From Cryoendolithus antarcticus (taxonomy: Eukaryota; Ascomycota; Dothideomycetes; Cladosporiales; Cladosporiaceae), in contig NAJO01000013.1 of NCBI GenBank assembly GCA_002077065.1, forward strand, positions 620,001 through 684,000: a DNA stretch of 64,000 nucleotides, read 5' to 3'. Below, piece after piece: positions 23,467 to 34,073 of the stretch. A model generated the notes under the pieces. It saw only the letters and a list, made by a program, of their open reading frames with translations, was not told where the DNA came from and made no database searches. Position numbers and translations under genes: made by a program. Numbering within the stretch: the first letter of the stretch is position 1; the number at the start of each line of letters is the position of its first letter.

Positions 23467-25092
23467 TTTGGGCAGTCAGCTGAAAGATTGTGGTGTGGAC
23501 GCCACGCTGGAGACGGAGGGACGCAGGGAATATAAGAACACGGGACGCAATGAAGTGAAAGTAGGGAAGGGTGACAGATAAAGATAGCGGCTGAGGCAAC
23601 CAGACCGCCGAGCGAATAAGTAACCTCACCTTCATGATGCGTTCGGAAGCTCTGGTCCCGCCTCGTCTGGCACGGCAGCGCCTCTCAGATTGCGACATGT
23701 TTGACCACGTGAGACGGATATGTGGGGCTTTGTCGAAGCATACGAGGTGGCTTTGTCCGCCGAATCGTGAGGCTGCTGCGCCAGTATTCGCGGTCTTACG
23801 AATCACTGGGTAAAATGCGAATTGGCAACGTTTCGGTGGAGAGTTCGGACGCCCAGATCTCTCCAGAAAGACGGGCGTTAGGGCCCCGCTACCGTACTGT
23901 TTCACCGAGGATTTAGCGCTGCAGAGGAAGGAATAGGGAAGCGTAAAACACACTTCACGAGATCGACTGAGGGACTGCAATCGTGGCGAAGGGTGGAGGA
24001 CAATCTCAAGCGCCAGATTGTGGCGTCTGGACCTGCGCTGTCAGTGCCGGGTTCATGTGACAAGGCCAAAGTGGTATATCTTGTGACACCATCTGGATTG
24101 AAGACGCGGGCGGGATGTCGGATTCAGGGCCGTCGAAATGTAGTCCGGAGTACAAGCTCCACAGTCCACGCGTGGGCGTCGAGCTAGCCAAACCCACTGC
24201 TGACAGGATGGAGGCCGGCGCCATGATCAGCCTAAACGATATTGCAGCGTGGGATCTTCCTGCACGATTGCGGCAGGCGCACGATGCGACGATGCGCGCT
24301 GTTACGAGGTCCAGCTCCGTCTCCTGCAGCCAACGGAGAGGTCGAATGATGGCCTCGCGTAGAGTACGGAGGGTGTGGAATGCGCCAGGATATCGGTCTG
24401 CCAAGCTAATCTCAAGCATATTCAAGTACGAGATCCATCTCGACGATATGAGCTCGATCGTTGTCTACTTGTAACATCAGTGCACTGAAACAGATCCTCC
24501 GAGTCCAGACCGTTTCTTGTCACTGCTCGAGCTCTCCGCTTGCCAGGCACAGCGACCGCAATATCGATGCGCGAACATGTGATGCAGCGCGATAATGGCG
24601 ACAATGACTGACATGTTGGTGGCTGACAACTATAGCACTGGAACCATGATGGCGGAGACCTGGGTGTCATGTCGATGTAGCAAGTTGCTACTGGCTGAAA
24701 AAGTTTGTCTGGAGACTTGCCCAGCCTGACTTCCAAGTGGGGTACAGACTATTCTCAGGAACGACATGCGAGAGACATAAGGCACCTTGCTCTTCGTCCT
24801 GGACGCCAATATGGAATCTACAATACCGAGGAGAAAACGACTCGTAGGACAAAGCCGCGAGCTTCATCGAGTGAAGCGCAAGGACAATCGCATTCACATG
24901 TTCTCGGATCTCTTTGCGACTTCCCGGCCAAGCAGCCCCACCATCAACACCCCACCCCAAGTCACCAACTCCACAGTCCACAGCAAACGACAGTAACCTG
25001 TCCATAGCGGACTCCACATATCTCAATCACTCGTAACACATTACTCAATGTTCCTAACACCGCACCACAACCCGCCTTTCCGCAAATTACGC
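23467..25092. other. intergenic, divergent promoter region
   Basis: About 1.6 kb between the divergent starts of the beta-glucosidase (minus) and the next plus-strand gene. Open frames such as 23435-23980 (minus), 24006-24425 (minus) and 24115-24474 (plus) overlap each other and show no family features, so none is called. The region should contain both promoters. Confidence 0.45.
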
Positions 25093-25980
25093 ATGCCGAC
25101 AAGACCCCAGGACCCGGTCGTGAAGATCGCCGCGTCGGAGAAATCCACAACGCCTTCACCTAAACGCAAACGCGAAGGGTCCAACTATAACCAGCCTTCC
25201 TTGGAGATCTCCACAGTGCTCCACGGTCTCCAGAGTTTGCCGGATGAGCGCTGCGAGAGTCCGCGCATTGCTGTGGCCGAGGGACTTGAGGCGCTTGAGC
25301 TACGTGGAGTCGACTCTGGGAGTGAGGGCGAGGTGCCGTGTGCGGATGCAGTGCCGAGGAAGCGGCTGAAACCATCGCTGTATGCGAGTAATGGCTCTTC
25401 TCGAGAGTCGACTGCAGAGAGTCTGAGCAATGGGACTCCTGCTCGTGGGCGCGACGGGACTGAGGCTGAGATCGCCGAGATGCCTGATTGCAGAATGGCA
25501 ACCAACGGAAGTTACCCGACTCTGGCAACAGCAAGGCCTACCGACGGATCAATGGTAGTGACTGGATTAGACGATCTCGTCGACCAACGACTCATGACCC
25601 ATTCACCGCTTCCACATCACCCCGCAAGTCTGCCTTCGAGCCAATGGACCAGCAACCAGTCTACGGATAGCCAGGAGTCACTGGACCAACTTGCCTTAAC
25701 ATGGCAGGACTCTGAGATCACTGGGCATGACATCGACCAGACCTCGCCAGACGACGATGGCGAGGGCATCAATGGCATTGGCTTCAAGCCCACCGCTGCT
25801 ATGGCCTACGCACGAAGTCAGAGGCGGAAGCAGCAGGTCAACGAGTGGCGTGCCCGCGAAGCTCGAGAAGCTCGACAGAAGCGCGCTCAGAAGCGACAGG
25901 GCGGCTCGAGTGAGGGTGAGGGTGAGGGTGATGAAGCTGAAGGTGGGAAGCGTGCTGTGAGGTTTGCAGAGGCTGGGTGA
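25093..25980 (+). CDS. conserved hypothetical protein with basic C-terminal helix, probably nuclear
   Basis: A single-exon gene. The start at 25093 (MPTRPQDPVVKI) is preferred over an in-frame ATG at 25048, giving 295 aa. The N-terminal 60 residues contain a basic patch (PKRKREG) that could be a nuclear localisation signal. A long disordered Ser/Thr/Asp-rich middle follows. The C-terminal block is the most ordered part: GINGIGFKPT, then AMAYARSQRRKQQVNEWRA and a run of Arg/Ala/Glu heptads forming a charged helix, then a Gly/Glu repeat and a terminal RAVRFAEAG. I recognise this C-terminal block as typical of uncharacterised proteins in filamentous ascomycetes, but I know no function. It is convergent with the VanZ-like gene only about 155 bp away. 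Confidence 0.75.
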   Translation: MPTRPQDPVVKIAASEKSTTPSPKRKREGSNYNQPSLEISTVLHGLQSLPDERCESPRIAVAEGLEALELRGVDSGSEGEVPCADAVPRKRLKPSLYASNGSSRESTAESLSNGTPARGRDGTEAEIAEMPDCRMATNGSYPTLATARPTDGSMVVTGLDDLVDQRLMTHSPLPHHPASLPSSQWTSNQSTDSQESLDQLALTWQDSEITGHDIDQTSPDDDGEGINGIGFKPTAAMAYARSQRRKQQVNEWRAREAREARQKRAQKRQGGSSEGEGEGDEAEGGKRAVRFAEAG

Positions 25981-26136
25981 GCACCAATAGCTGCTCTGTA
26001 CGATAGGAGTGACGCTTGACGACTCGGAGACCTGAATGACGCCATTGAATGATCAATGGCTAATGATACATTATGCGAGATACCCAGCCCGCTATCATAG
26101 TTGTGGCATTCGATGACACTAATGCTTTCGCTCACA

Positions 26137-26877
26137 CTAATCCGCTCGTTTCTTGCCTTCCCCAGGATCATCCACCTTCCCGTCCCCAGCTTTCCCAGAA
26201 CTTGCAGCCCCGTCCTCTGCCTCAGTCTCATCCCACTCGTCATCAGCATTCTCATCCCACCGATCTAGCACCTCTGTCACAGTCCGCTTCGCCCCAGCTC
26301 CAGCCTGCACCTCCTCCTCCCTCACAACCCCAGTCTCCTGCTCCCCCTCACCAAGCTCCCCAAGCTCCACATCCACCTCCCCCTCCTCTCCCTCAGCAGT
26401 ACTGACAACTCCATACCCCTTCCCTCTCCTCTTCCGCTCCAGCATCCTTCGATGATACCAAGCACAGAGCCATAACGCCGCTCCACTCCCCAGCACATTC
26501 GCTAGGATGTCATACGGATCGAACAGCCTGCCGTTCGGTAGCAGCGCTTGGACAATCTCGGATCCTATGGAAAGCCCGGCTGTGCAGACTAGAAGTGTGA
26601 GGTTTATAAGGCGCCGCCGGGAGGTTTCGAGGATCCAGTAGAAGGTTAGGGTTAGTAGGAAGAAGGTGAGGAAGTGGAGACCCTTGTCGGATTGGCCGTA
26701 TTGGGGGAGCTTTTGGGTTGAGAGGCCGAGGTAGGCGGAGGCAAGGGAGAGGAGGGTGAAGGCCGCTGGGAAGGAGGTGTTAGTTTAGGTGTGGGAGAGG
26801 GATGGAGGGAGCTTCAGCGCGTGTTTGTGGCTTATCTTACCCGCGAATGGCTTGCGGACTTGGATTGATGGAGGCAT
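26137..26877 (-). CDS. VanZ-like multi-pass membrane protein
   Basis: Two exons, 26877-26841 (only 37 nt) and 26765-26137, with a 75-nt intron (GTAAGA...CCCAG, branch CTAAC). The product is 221 aa. The tiny first exon encodes MPPSIQVRKPFA, and the join gives a hydrophobic first helix AAFTLLSLASAYLGL. Hallmarks of the VanZ-like fold are seen: SDKGLHFLTFFLLT, then SIGSEIVQALLPNGRLFDPYDILANVLGSGAALWL, forming about four membrane helices. After residue about 130 comes a long cytosolic tail rich in Glu/Asp. In bacteria VanZ is linked to teicoplanin resistance. The fungal version is uncharacterised, and a role in glycopeptide resistance should not be assumed. It is divergent from SPT7. Confidence 0.85.
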
Positions 26878-27254
26878 TGGGGGCTTGCGCCGCTTCCTAA
26901 GTGTTCAGATATGGTCCAGCATGTAGTGTAGAGATCATATGTTAATCATTATCCATCTTCACGTGTTCACAAGCAAGAGGACGGATGGGTCCGTGCACCA
27001 TCACTCACTCGAGCGCGCGAGTCTAGCACTGACCTCATGCCTCTCCGATGGAAGAACATGAGCGCCAAGATCATCACTATCCATCAATCCCCACCACATA
27101 CCGCGACTCTCTCGACGCCGCGCGCCGCGTGCGCTTCAATGCAGTTCAAAGCAGCGCGATACGAGGGCCGACGAGCGACTTATTCGCTAGAGACCGCGCT
27201 CGCCAGTAGCGGGGAGGGGGGTCCGCGTGCAGCCAGACACCCACGCCCACGGAT
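26878..27254. promoter_or_regulatory. divergent promoter, VanZ-like / SPT7
   Basis: About 377 bp separate the start codons of two genes pointing away from each other. It must hold both promoters and leaders. No specific site is claimed. Confidence 0.45.
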
Positions 27255-30200
27255 ATGAGCTACACACCCAACCGCGCCCTTCCCAACGGCCTCCACCGCT
27301 CCGCCACCGCTATCAATGGCTATATGCGCGCGCACGTCCCTGGCAGTCGGGATGGCTCACAAGGTGGAGGGCTTGGCGCGGTCGGGGCCCCGGAGGAGGA
27401 GGAGCGGGAGGAGGATGCGGTGCATGTTGCGCTGAAGGCTAGGTGGGCTGAAAGCGAGGCGAGTATTGCTGCGCTGTTTGCCGGTGAGGGGGGGGGAGTC
27501 AGGAGAGGAAGCAGGTCGCGAAGTCGGAGTGTCGCTGTCGCCAATGCGGGCGGGTCCGAAGAGAGCGCCAAGCCTCCCGCGCCGGCCAAGAAGGCTGCTA
27601 GGACGATTGATGAGGACGACTATGGCGACGAGGACGAGGAGGATGACGTGGACGAAGTGGAGAGGGAGACACCGCTGAAAGGCAAGGGTGCTGTCGCGCT
27701 GCCCAATGGCATCGCATCGCATGTCGCGCGGTCGCCTGTATCGGTCGCGAAGCCACTCGTGGCACGTACAAACACCACTGGATCGACAGAACAAGCCAAG
27801 CCAGAGGATGTGCGCAAGCAACTGGAGGAAGACAAGAAAGCCGCGGCTGAAGCTGCCAAGCGCGACTTCCAGACTATGTTCTTCACATTCGAGAACGATA
27901 GGGACGCCATGCTGGAGCAGCAGAAGCAGGAGGAGCTGGACAGGGACATCGAAAACGAGCTGTCAGGAGACCATGATGGTGCCTCGACTACGCAGCCGAC
28001 CTCAGCCCCAGCTGTCGCAACACAGGGCTCTCTCGGTAGTGCCGACCTGGGCGCATCAAGTCTCACTCTCAAGCATCTCATCGCACGTATCGACCATAAG
28101 CGCGACATGGTCAAAGCCTCGGACACGCAACTTCGCACACTCATCTCGGAGGTCCGCAAGGGTCGCAGCAAATGGGCAAGTGAGGAGCGCGTTGGACAAG
28201 AAGAGCTCTACGAAGCCGCCGAGAAGGTCCTACTCGAGCTCAAAGCGATGTCTGAGTACGCGCAGCCGTTCCTGTCGCGTGTGAGCAAACGCGAGGCACC
28301 CGACTACTACAATGTCATCAAGTCGCCGATGGATATTGGCACGATGATCAAGAAGCTTAAGCAATTGCAGTACAAGAGCAAGACAGAGTTCACGACTGAT
28401 CTCGGACTCATTTGGTCTAACTGCCTGAAGTACAATTCGGCGCCTGAGCTACCAATCCGTAAGAAGGCTTTGTACATGCGCAAGGAGACCGACAAGTTGA
28501 TACCTCTGATCCCGGACATCACAGTCAGAGATCGCGCTGAGCTTGAGGCTGAAGAGCGGAGACTGCAGTCAGCCGACGCAGACGACAGCGACGAGGACAA
28601 TGCGCCCATCATGGCTTCGCGTGGTCGCAAAGCACCAAAGAAAGGCGGCAAGAGTGCTCCTGCGTCTGCCAGGAAGGCTCTGCCTACGATCAACGACGAG
28701 CAATCGACGCCACAACCTGATACTAAGCTATCACTTCACACTACAGCAACACATCTCCGCAATGAGTTCCTACGAGCTGACTCTGAGACTCACGATGCGA
28801 GCTCTGCGGGTTTCGGAACACCGCCGCCAGCAGGTAACAGCACGCCGCTGCTCACTAACGGTGTGCACGCCAACGGTGCTTCAGGAAGTCAGCCAGATCT
28901 CATGGAAGTCGATGGACTCGGCAATTCTGTCCTCGGCTCAGCTCAAGAGGACCCTGACGAAGATGACACTGACTTCAAGACCTGGAAGCAAGTCACAATG
29001 AAGGACCGAGCTCTGGCTGCTGCTGAGAGGAATCGACTTTTCCGTGGCGAACACCTCAACCCCGACGAGCCCGCGTTGCTACGTAGCAAAGCCGGCATGC
29101 GCAGATGGCAACGACAACAGAAGCTGATGTCAGCTGACATTCTCGCCACAAATACAGAAGGCGACACCGCAGAGAGCGACGTCGAGCCTGCAGGCACAGG
29201 CGAGACGCTCGCAGAAGGCATCGAGAAGGACGAAGACTCGACGCTGCCCGACTACTACGGCAGCCTGTCCGCCATACCCGAGCTCGACGACCGATGGAAG
29301 TGGACGACAGACTCTGAGGGTAATGTGGTTCCCCAGAGCTCTGATTACCTGCGCATGTTCCCGAAGGATCAATTCAAACCTGTTGACGGCGGGCTCACAC
29401 GACGAATGGAAGGTAACATCCGACAAATGCAAGAAACGCGCAAAGTCTGCGCCAAGATCGGCATCGTCAAGCAGATGCAGATTCAGGCGCAGACGTATCA
29501 GAACCAGTTCCAAAAGTACGATCCGGAGCCATTCCTGGAAGCGGATGTCGGGACAGTGGTGGTGAGCGAAGATGGTCCAATCATGGCGCCTTGGGTATGC
29601 AAAGCAGCGCTCAAGCGAAGCGTGGGCAAGATCTTCTATCATGCTGGCTTCGAAGACTTCCAGCCTTCGGCGCTCGATGCTGTCACTGACTTAGCAGGAG
29701 AGTTCTTCATGAAGCTCGCGGGTGACTTGAAGGAGTTTTCCGAGCAGCCGCCTCCTGAGGCTGGTCAGCCGCGCTTCACACATGAAGAGCAGATCTTGCA
29801 TACGCTACACGAAAACGGACAGGACGTCGAAGCCATCGAGACATACGTCAAGGACGACGTCGAACGACTAACGACGAAGCTGGGCGTAGTGCACGAGCGC
29901 ATGAAGGCGCATCTTGCAGACCTTCTCGTAAGCTCCCTTCTTCCCGCGCACACTCTGCGCAAATTACTGACACCCTTCCCAGCGCCCCGCCCTCGGCGAT
30001 CACGCAGGCGCAGACGGCGTCGGCGCCTTCAACGACGGCTCCGATCAATTCCTCGGCGGCGATTTCGCCGAAGACCTAGACGAAGACTTCTTCGGCTTCC
30101 GCGAGCTCGGCCTCATGGAAGAGTTCGGTCTACAAGGCGTCAGTGTACCGCTTCATCTCCTCCGAAACCGCATCCACAACGGCTTCCAAGCCCAGAACGC

Positions 30201-30624
30201 TGGCCCTGTGGCTGTAGGCGGCCAGCTCTTTGAGTCACCCGAGGCGTACGATGCGATCAGTGTGGAGGCACTGGGTGGTCATATTGGGCTGGTGCAGGGA
30301 TTCTTCCGCGAACGGCTAAGGAAGAATCACGATGAGGCGCTTGTTGAGGATGAGGATTTGCCGCAAAAGCAACGATTCCCTAAGCCGAGACTACCGCCTA
30401 CTGGCAAGATCTCCTCGCCACGCAAGCGTCCGATCCGCGAGCAACAGCAGGCTGCAAAGAAGAAGCGGAAACTCGACGAAGAGAGTAAGCTGATGAAGCC
30501 TATCGGGAGTTTGAAGCTCACTATGCCGGAGAGGGACGTGGATCTCATGGACGTTGATCCGGAGAAAGATGGCGGGCTCGGTGATGGCGCGATGATCAGT
30601 CCGGAGAGTTTGACTGCTAGCTAG
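27255..30624 (+). CDS. SPT7: SAGA complex subunit SPT7 (bromodomain)
   Basis: Two exons, 27255-29927 and 29983-30624, with a 55-nt intron (GTAAGC...TTCCCAG). The product is 1104 aa. The bromodomain lies near residues 315-420, with FLSRVSKREAPDYYNVIKSPMDIGTMIKKL and LIWSNCLKYNSAP. A region between PDYYGSLSAIPELDDRWKW and KIGIVKQMQIQAQTYQNQF is characteristic of fungal Spt7. Next comes a histone-fold-like block, DVGTVVVSEDGPIMAPWVCKAALKRSVGKIFYHAGFEDFQPSALDAVTDLAGEFF, which in yeast pairs with Taf10. The C-terminal exon has DEDFFGFRELGLMEEFGL, a basic PRKRPIREQQQAAKKKRK patch and the terminal MISPESL. Spt7 scaffolds the SAGA histone acetyltransferase coactivator. Oddity: the frame stays open for 84 codons straight after the TAG stop (see 30625-30879). 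Confidence 0.95.
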
Positions 30625-30879
30625 GTGCGCAGCATGCAGCAATCGAGCGAGGGTTTGGTCGTGGACCCCGAAGTGAAGACTTCGGCTGTGAGGACCACGG
30701 CGTGGGGCGACGAATCTAATTCTATGACTGACAGCCGTTCCATCAGTCTGGCTACTGACAGTGTCACGGACAGTGAGGAGGATGCGGAGTTCGAGGTTGA
30801 GGAGGATGACCAAGCAGTGGATGCTGGGCACAGCGCCGATACTGGCCGCTTACGCACCCTCAACGACATGGTTCGCTGA
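30625..30879 (+). other. open in-frame extension directly after the SPT7 stop
   Basis: The SPT7 frame continues for 84 sense codons after its TAG at 30622-30624, to a TGA at 30877. The predicted peptide is acidic (segments such as DSEEDAEFEVEEDDQAVD) and contains an internal ATG at 30634. The visible SPT7 end (MISPESL...) looks like the normal family terminus, so this is most simply 3' UTR with a chance open frame. Readthrough, a separate small ORF or an unseen splice form remain possible. Confidence 0.3.
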
Positions 30880-31833
30880 GGCTGAGTAGCTGGAGCGGCG
30901 AGGGAAGACTGGGCGCCCATTGAGGGGACGAGGTGGGAGACTGGGGAGGAAACTGGAGAGGCTGAGGTTTTGATACCCACGCACTGACTGCGGAGGGGGT
31001 TTCTTTGATCTGTGGATGTCTAGGTGGGATAATGTTGCATGAGGGAAGGGGTTGTGCTTGTTGTGTACATTGGGTTGATGCATGGGGTTCGCTGAGAAGA
31101 CGGCCTGGGGGAATTGAATGAAATTGTAGTGTAAAGTTGGGCATGGGGTGTGATATCCATAGTGTTGTATATGAAGACATTGGATGCACTGCTTGCTGTT
31201 ACTATACTGTTGCCCTACCCCGGTGATCATCAAGTGGGAAATGGGAAGGGTTCGAGTGTTCTTGGGAATATGTCCAGTGACGTGATTGTAATGTCGCCCG
31301 CGTTCGTTGACTCGCTTGAAATGCGACGGTCGAGTAAGGATTTCACTTTCCAACGCCTTATCTTGTACCGAAATCGATCAAGACTGCATGGGTATATTCC
31401 AGTGGAGCTCACGAATCGGAACTCATAGGGGAAGTAACATGTATATCGCATATTGATGCAGTATACAATCTCCAAGTATCTGAGCTCAACATGATTACCC
31501 TTGGGGTGTGATTAAATTTGCGCATCCCTAACCCTGACCTCCAATAGCGAAGGTCGACTATTGGCGGCTACGAATATATGTACGCCTCATAACCGGTGTC
31601 TGTGGAGACACTTGAAGATCATAGTAGCCGGTAAAGCACGTCTGAGCATGTACAGAGCGCACCGCGACAACAAGAGCATTGGTCGAAGGACCTTCAAGTG
31701 GGACAGGTTGATGCAAGACGAGCACGGTACGAAGCGCTCTTTCAGCGACACTGCACTGAGCAAGACAACGCTCGCAGCTTTGTCGATAGTAGCGTAGAGA
31801 TCTGTTTTTGCTCAAGAGCGGGAATATATATCA
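30880..31833. other. intergenic between convergent genes
   Basis: About 950 bp between SPT7 and the stop of MTF1. Several short frames on both strands are not supported. It should contain 3' UTRs. Nothing else is recognised. Confidence 0.45.
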
Positions 31834-33792
31834 TTATGGATCACTATCTCCATCGTCCTCACTCTTCCCTGGCCCACCAGTCCCTTCGCCCGCAAGCGCC
31901 ATCTCCAGAGTACTCGGCCGGAAGGGCCACTCCAAGAAAGCCTTCACCAAGCCCTCAATCATTTCCTCGGTCATCATCCTCACCGAGAGTCTACCTGGAT
32001 CCAGTCTCCCGCCCTTTCGCGCATCCGTTATGGCCGGAACCATCGGTATCAGATCCTTCGCCGCATTTGGTGCTAGTCTATCCAGCGAGATGACGATGTC
32101 TTGTGCTGGCGTAAGGTAGAGGTGTTTCAGCAGCTCCTGGCAGACTTTGGCGGCTTCTTTGCGATCCGCAACGTCTGGAATGGCGAGATCGCGGGTCTTC
32201 GGCACGAGATCTAGGAGCATGAGATTGTAATTCGGCCAGAACTCATCCGGGTGAATCTGAAGCGGCTCGTAGGTGCGAGCATCACGTGGGATCACCTGCG
32301 GAGAGGTGTGGAAAGAGGTGATGTCGTCTAGTAGAGTGCCGAGGGTGCGACGGACATCTACGTCGTGAGAGGCGGCGAACAGAGCCTGGAATTTCTTATC
32401 GATCGAGATCACGCGTTTGCGCAGGGTAGCGAGGCGACTGGATTCGGGAAATTGTTCGGCCACGGCGCTGAAGTTCGCCTCAATGTTGATCTGGCGCAAG
32501 TGCAGGTCCATGAGTAGGACTGCGCGATACTTGTACATCGGTGTCAGAAGGGCGTTGCGACTTGACACGCGATTCTCGAGGCTTGCGAAGCACTCGTCGT
32601 AGCGCACGTGCTCCTTGGCGAACTGTCTTGCCAACTCGTTCTTCATGTCGGCGAGTTTGCTGTCTTTGTAAATTCGTGCTGTGAAGTTAGTGAAGATTTC
32701 GACGTAGCTTTCGAGGTTTTCGACGGCGTCTCGGAGGGCATCGATTGAGTAGCAATATACCCTGCGTAGATCTCTGCCCATGATCCGCTTGATATTACTG
32801 TCAGGCTTTTCTGGAGAAGTGGGCATCTGACGCTCAGGAGGCACTCGCATGCCTACGTCAGCCATCCGCTCCGCGACAGTCAGGGATGCGGCGGTATCCA
32901 AGCTCTCGTCACGCTTTGGCATCTTGCCACGACCAGGATATATCTTCTCCAGTGGAGTCACGCCCGCGACTTCGTTGACACTCGCGCCCATCGTTAGACC
33001 GACAGTGTAGCTTGTGCGTGCGCGGACATGCTCTGAAAAGACGATCTGCTTGCATTGCTCCGGCACCCACCACAGCATTCGCACAAGTCCATTGCGCTGG
33101 AAGATCTCATTTGTCAGAGCGGCGTATGTCATATGCTGCAAGATCAAGGGCTCGTACTTCACGTTGCCTGCCTGGAGGCGAAGTGACTCGTAGTGTCGCC
33201 ACAGATTGCCAATGAACAGCATGCTAGTGTCGATCTGTCGAACACGGGGATCGTCAACATCCAGCTTTGGCCTGACGGGCATTAGACTTGAATCATCCAG
33301 GACCTGCCTGTAGTTGTCCCAGTACGCGTTGGCGTGCGCTCCAGTAAGCAGTGTATGCCGATAGGCAGATCCTGGAGCGTCCAGTAGCGGCCTGATGAAA
33401 GGGTCATAGTACCGCTGGTCAGGCTCCATCAACAGATGGTGCTTCGGTTTCAGGTAATTGTGCAGCTTCGACGACCACAAGCAAGCGCCCGGATGGACAT
33501 CGATGATGGTGCATCCTTTATATGGCTCCAAAGATGGAGCGAGGTAGTTGATTACATCGTCTATATGTGGCGTAAGCAGTGATCAATACATCGTACTGTC
33601 TAGAGATGGCTCACCACACAACGCTTCGCTCACTACCTCTGCACGTCGTCCCGGTCGCTTGTCATGGAGAGGCTTTTTCCGCACACCGGATCGCCTGACG
33701 GAGGTGCCGCCGAAGGTATTCGAAAGACGCTCGGTCAACGTCTGCTTCCTTGCGACGGATGTAAGTGCTCGCGTGGCACCAGTTACGCTCAT
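31834..33792 (-). CDS. MTF1: mitochondrial transcription factor 1 (Mtf1/mtTFB, rRNA dimethyladenosine transferase-like)
   Basis: Two exons, 33792-33615 and 33560-31834, with a 54-nt intron (GTGAGC...ATATAG). The product is 634 aa. The join gives SEALCDDVINYLAPSLEPYKG followed by GCTIIDVHPGACLWSSKLHNYLKPKHHLLMEPDQRYYDPFI, the Rossmann-like SAM-fold region of the Mtf1/mtTFB branch of rRNA adenine dimethylases. The N-terminus (RALTSVARKQTLTERLSNTFG) is basic and Ser/Thr-rich, consistent with a mitochondrial targeting peptide. Yeast Mtf1 is the promoter-specificity factor of mitochondrial RNA polymerase; that role is inferred. The protein is longer than yeast Mtf1 (341 aa), as is usual in filamentous fungi, with an extended alpha-helical C-terminal half. 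It is divergent from the AMSH-like gene with 281 bp between starts. Confidence 0.9.
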
Positions 33793-34073
33793 CAGCGTTC
33801 AACAAGGCAAGCATCTAGTGGTAAAGAGTCCGTCTAATGGGCGCAAGCCATCGACCATCAGCCATCTCCTGAGTTCATGCAAAATGCGGGTACTGCCGCT
33901 TAGGCTGCTTCCATTCCGAATTAGGCAACAGCAAGGAAATGCCCACTCTGACCGCATTTGAAGACATACCAGTGTGTAAATCAATCAAACTACGTGGTAA
34001 GTCTTCGCAAGTGCGCTCATCAACGCTTTACTTTCCAAGAACGACCTGCAGATGATCAGTCAAGTCATGCAAC
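33793..34073. promoter_or_regulatory. divergent promoter, MTF1 / AMSH-like
   Basis: A 281-bp segment between two start codons that point away from each other. It must contain both promoters. No defined motif is claimed. Confidence 0.5.
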
